The notes: generated by a model not told the origin, from the sequence alone. A DNA stretch of 64,000 nt from Undaria pinnatifida (GCA_012845835.1 JABAKD010000006.1:124001-188000); one strand, 5' to 3'. Positions 22,161 through 33,420 are shown, counted from the first letter of the stretch. Numbers and translations are program-made.

Positions 22161-23720
22161 TATGATGAGTGTAGTCCAATCTGTGCAATCAGTTTTCGGC
22201 AAATAACATTTAAAATACAAGGAATTGCATGAAAAGTTTACCACAGTCGTGATCACCAGGACTGCGCGAACAAACACCAACCATAACATTGGAGAAAACA
22301 AAACACATAATTACAAACTACTGTAGTAATTTGTACCTATCGATTGAAATATTTCAATAATTTGATCCATGAACAAGAACAAATTGTGAAGCTTTCAACA
22401 CGTTGTTTACTACCAGGTACACCTACAAACTGGGTTGCACACCATGTATGTTGCAAAAATTACAATATACTCCAGCTGTGAGATCGAATATCTTGTCGAA
22501 ACTCATCTTTGCATACTGTGTGTGATACTCCGATCCCGCGTATTACGGGCTGTGTGTCCTCGTTAAGGATATAGGTCGGCGACTCCTATTGCAACTACAG
22601 TGTAGCTATCAGGGTCAACAGGGTGATGTTAGGCAGTCTGTGCGCGGAAACTAAAAAACCCGTTACTGAGGGGACAAAATCTGACAGCTGCGGAAGGAAA
22701 TGCATCAGTTTAACAAGTGAATCATGTAAGTCGAATAACCGGTGAGGGGAGGGCGGAGTTTTTAAGGATGTGGGGGTCTAATTTAATTAAAAGGGGGGCA
22801 GGGGAGGATAGGGAGGGGACGAGTGAGGCAGCTCAAATTGTGCGTTGGAACTATAAATCCTTATTGTGGGGGAGGAGGGGAGAATTTGTGGGGGGGGGGG
22901 GGCGTTAGGTCGCATAGATGTAGGGGTTTTATATACGCGAGGTGCTAGGTCTAGGCGATGGTGCGGGTGGTGGGGAAGGAGAGGGCGTTGGGGGCGGGGG
23001 GGAAGGGGAAATTGCAGCAGCGGCATGGCCACCTCTAAAACGATAATGAGGCGATATCCAGGGCGTGGAAGTGTTTAGTACCCTGGCGGATTTCTACATT
23101 AGGTGGGCCGGTTAAGCAAGAGAGACCGAGGGGAAAAATGTAAACGGGCGGGGCGGCGGAGGGCGGGGGGGGAAGGGTTTTGAGAGGTTCAGGTCACATA
23201 TATTAATAAAATACACTTCAGCTATGAGATCAAGGATCTGGTCGACACTGATGTTCGCAACAATGTGTGTGATCCTCCGATTGTGCGTATTAATCATATA
23301 TGTAGGGGCTTGCTATACGCGCGGTGCTGGGTCTAGGCGAGCGTGCGCGGTGTGGGGAAGGAGGGGGCCTTGGAGGGGGGGAGGGGGGATGAATGAAAGC
23401 TACGTCATGGATGTCTAGAAATATAATGACGTGATATCTATTGCTCAGAAGTGTTTATTGCTCTGGCCGATTTCGATCGTACGTGGGGCGCTTGAACGAA
23501 CTGGGCGGGGAACAAAGGGCGGGGGGAGATGAGTTGGAGCTACGTCATGGACGGCTAGAAGGATAGTGAGATGATATCAGCTGGCTTGTAGGGTTTACTA
23601 CTCTGGTAGGTTTTGATTTCAGGTGGGGCGTTTGAACAAGAGGGATCGGGAGGGGGCGGGCATTTCAATATGTGCGCGGAAACAATAAAACCTTAACGGG
23701 GACGAATCTGACGGTTGCGG

Positions 23721-24640
23721 CGAGAAGACACCCCTTTATATCAACCGCCTGGTAGTGTCTTTTTTTTCAAGAAGGTTTGATGTTACATGTAGTATGCACC
23801 CCAGTTCTCAGGTGTAGTAAACAACGCGTTAAAAGCGTCATAATTTGTTATTGTACATGGATCGAAAGATAGAATATTTCAATCGATAGGTACAATCATG
23901 TAGATACCATTATTTCCTGACATCTCCAATTATAAGAAAGAGATACATTTTGATAAATGCAACAGTCAAGGTGATGTGGTCATGCAATGTCGCCGCTGTT
24001 GAGAACGGAAGGGAGAAATGCGAATCGTTATTGTTTTGAAAGGAACGCTTAGTGTACACGCTCTCAATTACGTTACTTCGTTAGTCGTACTTCGCTTGGC
24101 ATAGGTTTGGAGGCGATCATGCATACGGTATGTACGGAATTCCTACGTAATCAGTTGGTAGTGCGGTTTATCGCAATTTTACTATATCTGTCTGTACCTC
24201 CTTTTCACATTGTCATTTTCTCACATATACGATTTTACGCCTATGATTTTCACCGTGCCGACGTGGAGGTCCAATGTTGCCAACTCTAGGACAGATATAC
24301 ATGTTACAAAAACACCGAGTGAGGTGACGTGGGCATGCAATGTCACCACTATTGAACGCGAGGGTGCCTATATTTTGTTAAAAATATGCTACTGGGTTTA
24401 GTAGAGGTTGTCAGGCGATCATGCAAAAAGACGGAGGCACGAAATACCCTGCGTAGTGTGGTCAGTCTACCGCAGTGTTAGCACATGTTTACTTCTTTTT
24501 CACATTGTTATTATCTAGTGTACGGTTATACGCCCTGTTTTCTCCCCATTGCCGTCGAAGATATTACTATATGCAACATCAATTCTTTTAGAAGACTAAA
24601 CTTTATCAGGCGGGGGGATTTAAACGGGTGTCTTCTTGCT
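23721..24640. other. Core of FB2
   Basis: This region, between the inverted arms, is AT-richer than the arms. It contains diverged direct repeats built on words such as AGAGATACAT, GAGGTGACGTGGGCATGCAATGT read in parts, and GGCGATCATGCA. It aligns along its length with 61,790-63,220 of FB7. Open frames are at most 63 codons and no protein is recognised. Confidence 0.75.
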
Positions 24641-24708
24641 ACAACGTCGGATTCGTCCCCTTAGGGGTTTATTGTTTCCGCGCATATAGTCTATATATTG
24701 AAATGCCC

Positions 24709-24709
<1 letters not shown>

Positions 24710-24745
<36 letters not shown>
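24710..24745. repeat. Cytosine homopolymer of 36 bases
   Basis: An uninterrupted run of C lies at the inner end of the FB2 right arm. It is the longest homopolymer in the window and corresponds to the G/C tract between modules in the other FB arms. The exact length should be treated with caution, since such runs are error-prone in sequencing and assembly. Confidence 0.85.
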
Positions 24746-24746
<1 letters not shown>

Positions 24747-25956
24747 ATCCCTCTTGTTCAAACGCCCCACTTAAAATCAAAATCTAATAGTGTAGTAAAC
24801 TCTACTAGCCAGCTGATATCGTCTCAATATCCTTTCGGCCATCCATGCCGTAGCTCCAACTCATCTCCGCCCTTCCCCCCCTCTTTTGTACCCCGCCCAC
24901 TTTGTTCAAACGCCCCACTTACAATCGAAATCAGCCAGAGTAATAAGCACTTCTGCGCAATATATATAGATCACGTCATTATCTTTCTAGCCATCCATGA
25001 CGTAGCTTTTATTCATCCGCCCTCCCCCCCTCCAACGCCCCCTCCTTCCCCACACCGCGCACGATCGCCTAGATCCAGCACCGCGCGTATAGGGAGCTCC
25101 CAAATATATGATTAATACGCGCGATCGGAGTATCACACACAATGATGCCATGACGAGTTTCGACCAAATCATTGATCTCATACCTTGAGTGTATTTTAAT
25201 GTTACATGTGGCCTAAACCTCTTGGAAACCCTTTCCTCCCCCACCCTCCTCTATTATTTTCTCTTCTTTTTTTCCTTGCTTCCTCTCGCATAAACGCCCT
25301 ACCTAATATCGAAACCCGCCAGAGTAATAAACACTTCCACGATCTGGGTATCACCCCATTATCTTTTTGATGGTGTCCATGCCGCTGCCGCAATTCTCAC
25401 CCACCCCCGCCTCCAACGCCCCCTTTTTCCAACCACCCGCACCATCGCCTACACCTAGCACCACGCGTATAGCAAACCCCTACATATATGCGAGCCCCCC
25501 CCCCCCCCGCCCCCGCATACACACACATTCTCCCCCCCTCCCCCACAACATTGACTTATTGTTTCCACGAGCAAGTTGAGCTGCCTCACCTATCCCTCCC
25601 CCCCTTTCCCCCCTCTCGCCCCCCTTTTGATCAAAATCAGTTCCCCACGTCCTTCAAAACTCCGCCGCCCCTCACCGGTTCTTCGACATACAGGATTCAC
25701 TTGATAAACTGATGCATTTCCTTCCACAGCTGTCAGATTTTGTCCTCTCAGGAACGGGTTCTATAGTTTCCGCGCACAGACTGACAAGCATCACCTTGTT
25801 GATCCTGGTAGCTATGCTGTAGTTGCAAGGGGAGTCGCCGACCTATATCCTTAATGAGGACACACAACCCGTAATACGCGCGATCGGAGTACCTGCAAAG
25901 ATGAGTTTCGATTAAATATTGGATCTCACAGCTGAAGTGTTTTTTTTTTCTATTAT

Positions 25957-27800
25957 ATTATAAAAAATGAAAATACACTCCAGCTGTGAGATCGAAGATT
26001 TCGTCGAAACTCATCTTTGCAAGCTGTGTGTGATACTCCGATCGCGCGTATTACGAGTTGTGTGTCCTCATTAAGGATATAGGTCGGCGACTCCCCTTAC
26101 AACTACAGTGACAGTGTAGCTATCAGGGTCAACAGGATGATTTTAGCCAGTCTGTGCGCGGAAACTATAAAACCCGTTTCTGAGGGGGACAAAATCTGAC
26201 AGCTGTGGAGGGAAATGTATCATTTTATAAAGTTAATCTTGTAAGTCGATTAACCGGTGAGGGGGGTGGGGCGGAGTTTTGAAGGACGTGAGGGCCTGGT
26301 TTTGATCAAAAGCGAGCGGGTTTGGAGGAGGGGGGGGGGGGGGGGGGAGGGAGGGAAAGGGGCAATTTGTGCATGTAAGCTATAAATCCTTTCGAGGGGA
26401 TAAATCTGACGGTTTTGGCATCAGTATAGTATTGGGGGCGGGGACGGGGGGGTTGGGGCGGGGGGGGGGGGGGGGGGGGGCGTGTGGGCAGCTCAATATG
26501 TGCCTGGAAACTATACATTATTTTGAGGGGATAAATGTGACGGTTTTGGAAATAATACATCAGTTTATCATGTATATCCTGGGGTAAGTCGTACAATCAG
26601 TGAGTAAAGAGAGGGTGGCGTGTTCGAGGGGGTGGGGTTGGGATGGGTTGGGGGGGAGGTGGGGGGTGTGGGGGCGGGGGGGGGGCGGTGGGGGAGGAAG
26701 GGCTTTAGGTGAGGGGTTTGTTATACGTGTGGTGCTAGGTCTAGGCGATGGTGCGGGTGATGGGGAAGAAGGGGGCGTTCGAGGCGGGGGGGGGGGGGGG
26801 AACACAGCGGCATGGATGGCTCTCGAAAGATAATGATGTGCGTGATGTGTTTATTAATGTGGCGGATTTCGATATTTGGTGGGGCGTTTGAGTAAGGGAG
26901 AGCAAGAGGGGGGGGGAGGGGGGGGGGGGGAATTTTTTAGGAGGTTTAGGTCACAAATAATATTCAAATACACTTCGGCTGTGAGATCAAAGATATGTAG
27001 CAGCTTGTTATACGCGTGGTGCTAGGTCTAGGCGATCGTGCAGGTGGTCGGAAAAGAGGGGGCGTTGGAGGGGGGGGGGGGAGGGGGGAGGAAGGGCTTT
27101 AGGTGAGGGGTTTGTTATACGTGTGGTGCTAGGTCTAGGCGATGGTGCGGGTGATGGGGAAGGAGGGGGCGTTCGAGGCAGGGGGGGGGGGGGGGGGGAC
27201 AGCGGCATGGATGGCTCTGGAAAGATAATGAGGTGATATCCTGTGCGTGAAGTGTTTATTAATGTGGCGGATTTCGATATTTGGTGGGGCGTTTGAGTAA
27301 GGGAGAGCAAGAGGGGGGGGGGGGGAGGGGGCGAGATTTTTTAGGAGGTTTAGGTCACAAATAATATTCAAATACACTTCGGCTGTGGGATCAAAGATAT
27401 GTAGCAGCTTGTTTTACGCGTGGTGCTAGGTCTAGGCGATCGTGCAGGTGGTCGAAAAAGAGGGGGCGTTGGAGGGGGGGGCAGCGGGGGGTTGGGTGGA
27501 AAATATTTGAAAACTACGTCATGGATAGTCAGAAAGATAATGACGTGATATCAACTGCGTATAGGTGTTTATTACTCAGGCCGATGTTGATTGTGAGTGG
27601 GGCGTTTGGACAGACTAGGCGGAAGGGGGGGGGGAATCGGGGGACGGAGCGGCGGGGGGGGGGAGGGTTGGGGTTAATATATATGGTATATTAACACAGC
27701 CCGTAATACGCGCGATCAGAGTATCACACACAGCTTGCAAAGGTGGGTTTCGACAAAATATTCGATCTCACAGCTGGATGGAGTGTCTTTTAATCTTTAC
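25957..27800. mobile_element. Foldback family copy FB3 (G-rich arm with tandem modules)
   Basis: It starts directly after FB2 with ATAAAAAATGAAAATACACT and runs through the left-arm terminal module, TTTTGATCAAAA at 26,300, and several G tracts. A module of about 290-300 bp carrying GTGGTGCTAGGTCTAGGCGA recurs at about 26,728, 27,015, 27,121 and 27,418. It closes with a short right-end motif (27,690-27,795, GATCTCACAGCTGGATGGAGTG). Positions 25,960-27,680 align with 60,234-61,700 of FB7 in the same orientation, with most length differences in the G tracts. No gene is present; the open frames here are poly-glycine or poly-proline artefacts of the tracts. Confidence 0.82.
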
Positions 27801-28321
27801 TATATATTTCAACACGATAATAGGACCCCTCTCATTAGGAAAGAAAACACCCTCATAGAATATTACAAGTAAGAACAACGCAGCTTGCAAAGATGAGTAT
27901 TCACCCCAACTTCGTCCAACGCACGACTGACGTCATTAAAATGTTCTCAAAAGTACCTTGAAGTATTGATTTAGCAGTTTTTCTTTTAAGCCACTCTAAA
28001 CCCTAGCAAGTTCCCGACTGTCAAGGGCATAGTCTAGTCATAGCCAAATCAGCTTTTTTTGCTAACAAAACCACGAATACCTCACGCAATAATGTTCCAA
28101 TTGGGAAAAAAAAATAAACCCCTGCAGATCGGTGAACGAAATCGTTTGGCAACCCTTATTCCTACTTCTGTTGCATGCAACATAAGTCCCATTGGAATTT
28201 TCATGACGTCTCGGGTTTATGTTCGCCCGTTTCTTTCCATTTTTTCGTTCTTGATTAACCGAAAGAAGGGTCCCCTGGTAAATCCCGAGGGCTGTCGAAA
28301 TCTGTTGTATAATAGTAAACC
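27801..28321. other. Unassigned spacer between foldback copies
   Basis: AT-rich DNA of about 520 bp. It holds one short repeat of the FB end words (GCTTGCAAAGATGAGT at about 27,883). The 102-codon frame 28059-28367 runs out into the next foldback fragment, so it is not considered a gene. Confidence 0.5.
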
Positions 28322-28622
28322 CTTCGGCCTGCCCTCACCGGTCATTCGACTTACAGGATTCACTTGATGAACTGATGCATTTCCTTCCACAGCGGTCAGA
28401 TTTGTCCCCCTTAGAAACGGGTTTTTTAGTTTCCGCGCACGGACTGCCTGACACCACCCTGCTGACCCTGATGGCTACACTGTAGTTGCAACGGGAGTCG
28501 CCGACCAATATCCTTAATGAGGACACACAACCCGTAATACGCGCGATCGGAGTATCACACACAGCTTGCAAAGATGAGTTTCGACAAAATATTCGATCCC
28601 ACAGCTGGAGTGTACTTTAATT
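28322..28622. mobile_element. Foldback family copy FB4 (terminal module only)
   Basis: About 300 bp match the right terminal module of FB2 (25,680-25,950). The shared words are TCATTCGACTTACAGGATTC, CTGACCCTGATGGCTACACT, CGCGATCGGAGTATCACACA and the end TCCCACAGCTGGAGTGTA. No G/C tract or second arm is present. Confidence 0.8.
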
Positions 28623-28724
28623 TACATGATAAATGGTGCTACGAAAAGTACACCGTTCATCCCATTGAAATATCATGTTTTCTGTTTTTCAGGCGTAAGG
28701 CCATATCTTCTTACACAGTCGTAT

Positions 28725-29455
28725 TCCGCCAGTCGAACACAGCCCTTTTCGACTGGACCCTTTTCCGACTGGATTCTTCTGGTCCTTCTTCTTATCGACA
28801 GGCGAGTCGATTTTATAGTTTTTGTGCTCTTTCTAGAGGCGGTTGGTGTGAGGGAGTGCTGCTGTATGGCGCTCGAAACTCGATTAGCAGCTCTGTGCCT
28901 CGCGCGTTCCTCGCGAGCAACGCGTGCTTCACGCGCGACGAACCTTCGTCCACGCGGGTTGGTGGCGTTGGGCTTAGCTGAAAGCCGCCAAGGCTACGTT
29001 CGGGGCGTTGCATTTTGCCGAGAGCCGCCAACGCTACAGCAGGCGTAGCCGTTGTTGGCAACATGGTATCAATAACACGCGCTACTGCTGTCTTGTAATG
29101 CATGCTGCTGGCGAGCCGAGCTAGGAGTGCGCCGCGCTGATTTTCGGCGACAGGCAACAGCAGTGATAGCCAAGGCAGCGTCAGCACTGTTGTATGATTC
29201 TGTTATGTGGTACCTGGTATGGGTGTGTGCGTTTTTTAGTGGAATGAGAGATGAGATGGGTGCAAAAAACAGGTGTAAAACATTTTTGACTGAGGTTTTC
29301 GACTGACAGATCCAGTCGAAAGGTAGAGTTTTTTTACTGGATCCCCCTGTAGGAAAACTCAGTCGAAATAAGTCGAGTCGAAAAATTTCTTCTTCAACTG
29401 TGTAAGAAACCCCGATTTGGGCTTCAGTCGAAAACGGCCGTTTTCGACTGACAAA
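28725..29455. mobile_element. Candidate MITE with TTTCGACTG subterminal repeats
   Basis: About 730 bp are bounded by clusters of the word TTTCGACTG and its complement CAGTCGAAA. The left cluster is at 28,728-28,780 and the right at 29,283-29,455. The right cluster includes a hairpin near 29,290 (TTTCGACTG, seven-base loop, CAGTCGAAA) and a perfect 28-bp palindrome at 29,424-29,451. The core (28,800-29,260) is GC-richer, with a repeated AAAGCCGCCAAGGCTACGTT-like word at 28,980 and 29,023. No transposase is visible. This is an inference from motif clustering, since no second copy lies in the window. Confidence 0.5.
29424..29451. repeat. Perfect 28-bp palindrome
   Basis: TCAGTCGAAAACGG is followed directly by its exact reverse complement. 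The half-site contains the CAGTCGAAA word that recurs through the surrounding candidate MITE. Confidence 0.95.
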
Positions 29456-29679
29456 TCCGACTGCATAAGAAATGACCTAAGAACGCAAAGCATGTACAAT
29501 AACATTTTTCTCTTCCCACGAATAACAGCTGCGCAGAATAACAAGCGATTTAGATATATTTTCAAAAGTTCGATCTCCTATCGATACCAGGAGGAACACG
29601 TCTCATGGTGCCTGGGGAAACGTGTGGGGGGGGAATTGCACTTACCACATATACCCCGTTTTTTCTTTAAGCTGTGTTC

Positions 29680-30120
29680 CGGGCACCGCGTGTGTCAGTG
29701 GTTTCACAATTCCCTTTTTTTTTGTTGATGGTTGGGTTGCGTCCTTTTTTTTTTCTCTATTTGTATACTTTTTGTTGTTGTCACATAAACTCGCATAATC
29801 AAATCCGTGGTCACGGGACAGGCTCCAGTGACTCTGGAGCTGAGGAATACCCCAGGGGAAACACACACAACCCAAGGTGGTACACGCATATATCACAGCT
29901 GACGCAACTCATGCCTCCACCAGAAATATATAAAAGTGAAATCGGGAGTCAGTCTACGATGTGCCAGGTCCAGGCCGGTGCATACGTCTCACTACTCACG
30001 CCTGGAGAAACCAAGTATTCCGATTGCCACCCAAGGAAGACTACCACGTATATATTACACGTAGTATCTATCACTACGCATACGCACAACAGGCGTAAGT
30101 CAATTGGAGAAAAGAAACAA
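29680..30120 (+). repeat. Dispersed repeat R3, copy a (uninterrupted)
   Basis: It aligns with 43,470-43,724 plus 43,903-44,160. Shared words include AATCAAATCCGTGGTCAC, GGACAGGCTCCAGT, GTGGTACACGCATATA and GTGAAATCGGGAGTCAG. A conserved small hairpin CTCCAG-TGACT-CTGGAG lies at about 29,824-29,840. Both copies run at their 3' side into a long purine-rich tract, which resembles the tail of a retroposed sequence. The GGCACCGCGTGTGTCAGTGG segment at the 5' side also occurs at about 35,090 and 43,475. Confidence 0.8.
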
Positions 30121-30290
30121 AGAAAAGCAAAGAAGATAAAGGAAAGGACAGAAAAGAGATGAAAAACGAAACAAAACGAAAAAGGCAAGCAAAGAGAAGA
30201 AAAAGACAAGAAGAGCAAGAAAAGACAAGACAAGAAAGCAAGGAAAGAAGAAGATGAAGAAAAAAGAGAAAATAAAAACTTATTTGGTAC
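30095..30290 (+). repeat. Purine (A/G)-rich tract
   Basis: Nearly 200 bases are almost entirely A and G with scattered C, following the R3 repeat. A comparable tract follows the other R3 copy at about 44,120-44,260, so the tract belongs to the repeat. Confidence 0.85.
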
Positions 30291-30394
30291 CGGCCCAGAG
30301 TAAACATACCAGGTATTATTATATTTATTCTTATATTTCAGTGGGTACTGCTATTAATTCTGTTTGTCGTCCTGCGCTTGTGCTGTACTGTTGC

Positions 30395-31005
30395 AGCACC
30401 ATGCTGTTGTTAACTGTATACGCACACAAGAGTTGTGCGGCGTTGTTGCCGCTGTTGCTACATTTGTTAATGTATGATGTATGATACTAGTACGGTTTGT
30501 CGTTTGCCGTTAGGCTGCCGCTGACGCTGCTTTCTCTTTTTTTCTTAACGTGTGTGATATTTCTCCTTTGTGTTCGAGCCTCGAGATGCATATCCGATAT
30601 GCTCCATTACGCATCATGTTCATTGGTTTTCGTTTGCTTTTTTTCTTTCTGTTGTGTGTGAGTTTCTCCCGCCTGTGTTGGAGCCTCGATGTATACCCGA
30701 TATACTCCATTACGCTTTTTTTACATTTTTTTGTTTGACTTTTTTATTGTTCTATATGTACCGGGTTCCGACCCAAAGCGAGCGCATTAGTGTTGTTACT
30801 ATTTGTTTACATAGTACACGGAGTACTGCTTGCTGTTTGTCGAACCGCTGGCGTTGACGCTGGTGCAGCATGCTGTTTATTGTTGTTGTATTTGCGTGCA
30901 CATATAAGAGTTTTACGGCGTTGATTATGTTGTTACTATATGTATAATAACGTAATTCTACGGCCTCCGTTTGTCGTTGGACTCCCGTTGCTGCTGCTTG
31001 CTGTT
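30395..31005. repeat. Nested local duplications
   Basis: 30,395-30,535 aligns with 30,860-31,005 (CAGCA-CATGCTG start, AAGAGTT-T-CGGCGTTG, GTTTGTCGTT end). Between them 30,551-30,612 aligns with 30,653-30,713 (GTGTGTGA, GAGCCTCGA, GATATACTCCATTACG read with small differences). The open frames here are duplicated with the DNA and show no domain. Confidence 0.7.
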
Positions 31006-31059
31006 GTTGTAAATACACGTATCAACATGTACGCCCTGTCATTTCTTCAATAGAGAGGC

Positions 31060-31215
31060 CCAAATCAGACCAGGGTTCGAGCCGTCTTCGAGATAACACA
31101 AGCCGAGGTCCACCTACCGACACACTGTTTCCAGGACATGCCCCACCTTGCTCGCCCTCTCAACTCTGCCGGGGGGTGGCCTCGACCGTTCTCGCTTCGG
31201 GTTGAGACGATGAAT
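31060..31215. repeat. Dispersed repeat R2, copy d (diverged)
   Basis: It has the R2 word order TCTTCGAGATAACA, GAGGTCCACCT, CTCTCAACTCTGCCGG and CCGTTCTCGCTTC. It is the weakest of the four R2 copies. Confidence 0.45.
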
Positions 31216-31770
31216 TTGAATGTATACCTTGGCGGATCTGTCGCATGTACAGCCTAGAAATGCCGATAAAACCCTATGCTACAAACAAATGTCATGCATT
31301 CCGCAAAATTATTAGCATGCGCGGAGCTATGGCGGCCGGAAGCCCCCGGCGGCAAAACCCTCTTGGTATTATATATATAAAAAAATGAAAATACACTCCA
31401 GCTGTGAGATCGAACATTTTGTCGAAACTCATCTTTGCAAGCTGTGTGTGATACTCCGATCGCGCGTATTACGAGTTGTGTGTCCTCATTAAGGATATAG
31501 ATCGGCGACTCCCCTTGCAATCACAGTGTAGCTATCAGGGTCAAACGGGTGATGTTAGTCAGTCTGTGCGCGAAACTATAAATCTCTTTTCTGAGGGGGA
31601 CAAAATCTCACAGCTGTGGAAGGAAATGCATCCGTTTATCAATATAATCATTTAAGTCGAGGGGAGGGCGGAGCTTTTAAGAACGTGGGGACCTGGTTTT
31701 AATCAAAAGGGAGCGGGGCTGGAGGGGGGGGGGGGGGAAGCGGGGGGGGGGGGGGCAAACGGGCGGGCAT

Positions 31771-33420
31771 TTTTGTGCGTGACACATTAGGTACTTGGCA
31801 TTCATCCCTGCGTCTTCCGAGCCCCAACCCCATTCGCCGAGCAACCCCACCTCGCCCCTCCTTGGCCGATCAGGGGACGAAGCGCGCGCGGCTGGAGTTT
31901 CCCCTTGGGGACCCCCCCCAGTCCCACCGCACTGGTTCAGCAAGTTCATTTTCTATCATGTCATCATACTCATTAATGGAGTGGGTGCAGATTGATTACT
32001 ACTTGCTGAATTCAGCGCAACTTGATTCTCCAACAGCACAACAAAGCTAACGTACAGCGTCAGCTTTCGGCAGCAAGGAATGGAAGAAGCACACAACACA
32101 ACAACCGCACCAACACGACATCCTCTTACAGGTCGCCGACAAAGCACCACCGACGTACCCCACGACGCAACCACCCACCGACCACGCCATTCACCCACCA
32201 ACCGACCCACTAACCATGCTACAGCAGTACAGCAGCGAACGAGTGCGTTGTTTCGTACTCGACGTTCGCCAGCGCCGGCCGATCATACAGCGCAGGGAAC
32301 ACACTACTGCGGCTGCACCAAGGGCAATAACAACAGCCCCACCTCCCACAGTCACGAAAGCAACCACCCACGCACGAAACGACCGCTACCCACCCACCCA
32401 ACGAACTGCTCGACAACGGACTAACCCATCCATCCTACCACCAAACACTCTGACCAATATGTGCTACTACAGCAGTACAACAGTATGTACCATCTGGTAC
32501 GTACACCCGCAAACAGAGTTGAGTGTTCCGCACTTGATTCTTTATCTTGAAAAGAAAACAATCATTGGTACGCTGCACCGACGACCCATCATTGGTACGC
32601 TGCACCGACGACCCACAACCCACCAACGAACCAGTACCGGTACCTACTGCTTCATACCGAACCAACATCACTCACCTGCAATTTAACCGCCCACCTTAAA
32701 ATAAGGCACCAATGGTGAGGTTTTACCACGGCGTGGTGGTCCGTTTCAGTTAGTTCTTCGCCTAGACCATTATATGGGGTGTTAAGAAAGAAAATGAAAA
32801 GGCGGCTAGTCAGCCACTAAATGTATTGAAGCCGTTATCTTTTTTACCAGTCCATTTGAAAAGTGGACCGCTTGATAGTCGGACGTGTATATAGTTGCCA
32901 TAACACAACGCAACACAAAGCCGGCGCTTCCATTAACCAGCAAACGGCACAAACAGCAGCATGACAGACAAGCCCCACAGCGACAGCACCCCGTTCACAC
33001 CCACCAGGTACCAGGTACCTATTCTGGTAGTGCTCCAACTAGTCTTTGGCGAAAGCGGTCATTTTACATACGATAACACCATGTGTCGGACGGTGGTCCC
33101 TTTGTAGGTTTCTTTTTTGTTCAAGGAGGTGAAGAGACACACCGAGTTCGGTTATGAGCGCAACCGCACTCTAAAGGGTCAACGATGGGGGAACACATCA
33201 GAGTGCCCCCGAGGAGCAAGGGGACCCAGGATTGTTTCGAAGGATTGAAGTGATAACGAGGCGGCACGATTTTGGCAAAAGGGCCGAGTATCCACACATG
33301 AATGCAACGTTTTCCGTGTATAACATCTACAAGTACGACATTAGCTTGGCGCAGCCCAATAAGAATTATGGAAAAGTTGAGTCGCGCAAAGAGCGCCGAT
33401 TTTTGCGCTTGTATATATAG
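31771..33420. other. Unrelated core inside FB5
   Basis: The sequence from about 32,050 to 32,690 is rich in CAAC/CCAC words. It gives Thr/Pro/His-rich frames (32080-32424 and 32216-32686), neither with a recognised domain. A 27-bp perfect tandem repeat lies at 32,561-32,614. The edges against the arms are marked by G tracts on the left and by TATATAGTCTATATAGCC on the right. It could be captured DNA. Confidence 0.5.
32561..32614. repeat. 27-bp tandem repeat, two copies
   Basis: The unit starts ATCATTGGTACGCTGCACCG and ends ACGACCC. The two copies are identical, indicating a recent duplication. Confidence 0.95.

Larger units (their letters stand above)
20304..22449. other. Unassigned stretch with two dispersed repeats
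   Basis: No gene is recognised. The 141-codon frame at 21065-21490 overlaps a repeat present elsewhere in the window, so it is unlikely to be a gene. Two dispersed repeats are listed separately (21,030-21,220 and 21,880-22,160). Confidence 0.5.
22450..25956. mobile_element. Foldback family copy FB2, two arms and a core (best copy)
   Basis: The left arm (22,450-23,720) reads as G-rich modules. The right arm (24,641-25,956) is its approximate reverse complement with C-rich modules. They enclose a core of about 920 bp. The outer ends are inverted copies: ACTCCAGCTGTGAGATCGA on the left and TCTCACAGCTGAAGTGT on the right. The inner arm ends also mirror each other: GGGCATTTCAATATGTGCGCG at 23,656 against the complementary words at 24,680-24,705. 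Each arm is internally repetitive and holds a second terminal-like motif (23,206-23,290 and 25,110-25,200). There is no transposase in the core. The arm design resembles foldback DNA transposons, but the superfamily is unknown. Confidence 0.82.

Noticed and set aside
24700-24760. Telomere or subtelomere signal
   Set aside because: The tract is pure C, not a TTAGGG- or TTTAGGG-type repeat, and it lies inside a foldback arm.
26560-26833. Pro- or Gly-rich ORFs on both strands in the foldback arms (also at 22.8-23.1, 27.0-27.4 and 60.3-61.8 kb)
   Set aside because: They are direct consequences of G/C homopolymer tracts and recur with the repeats. No codon pattern is independent of the tract.
22450-27800. 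CRISPR-like array
   Set aside because: Repeats are hundreds of bases long, diverged and without regular unique spacers, and the sequence is eukaryotic.
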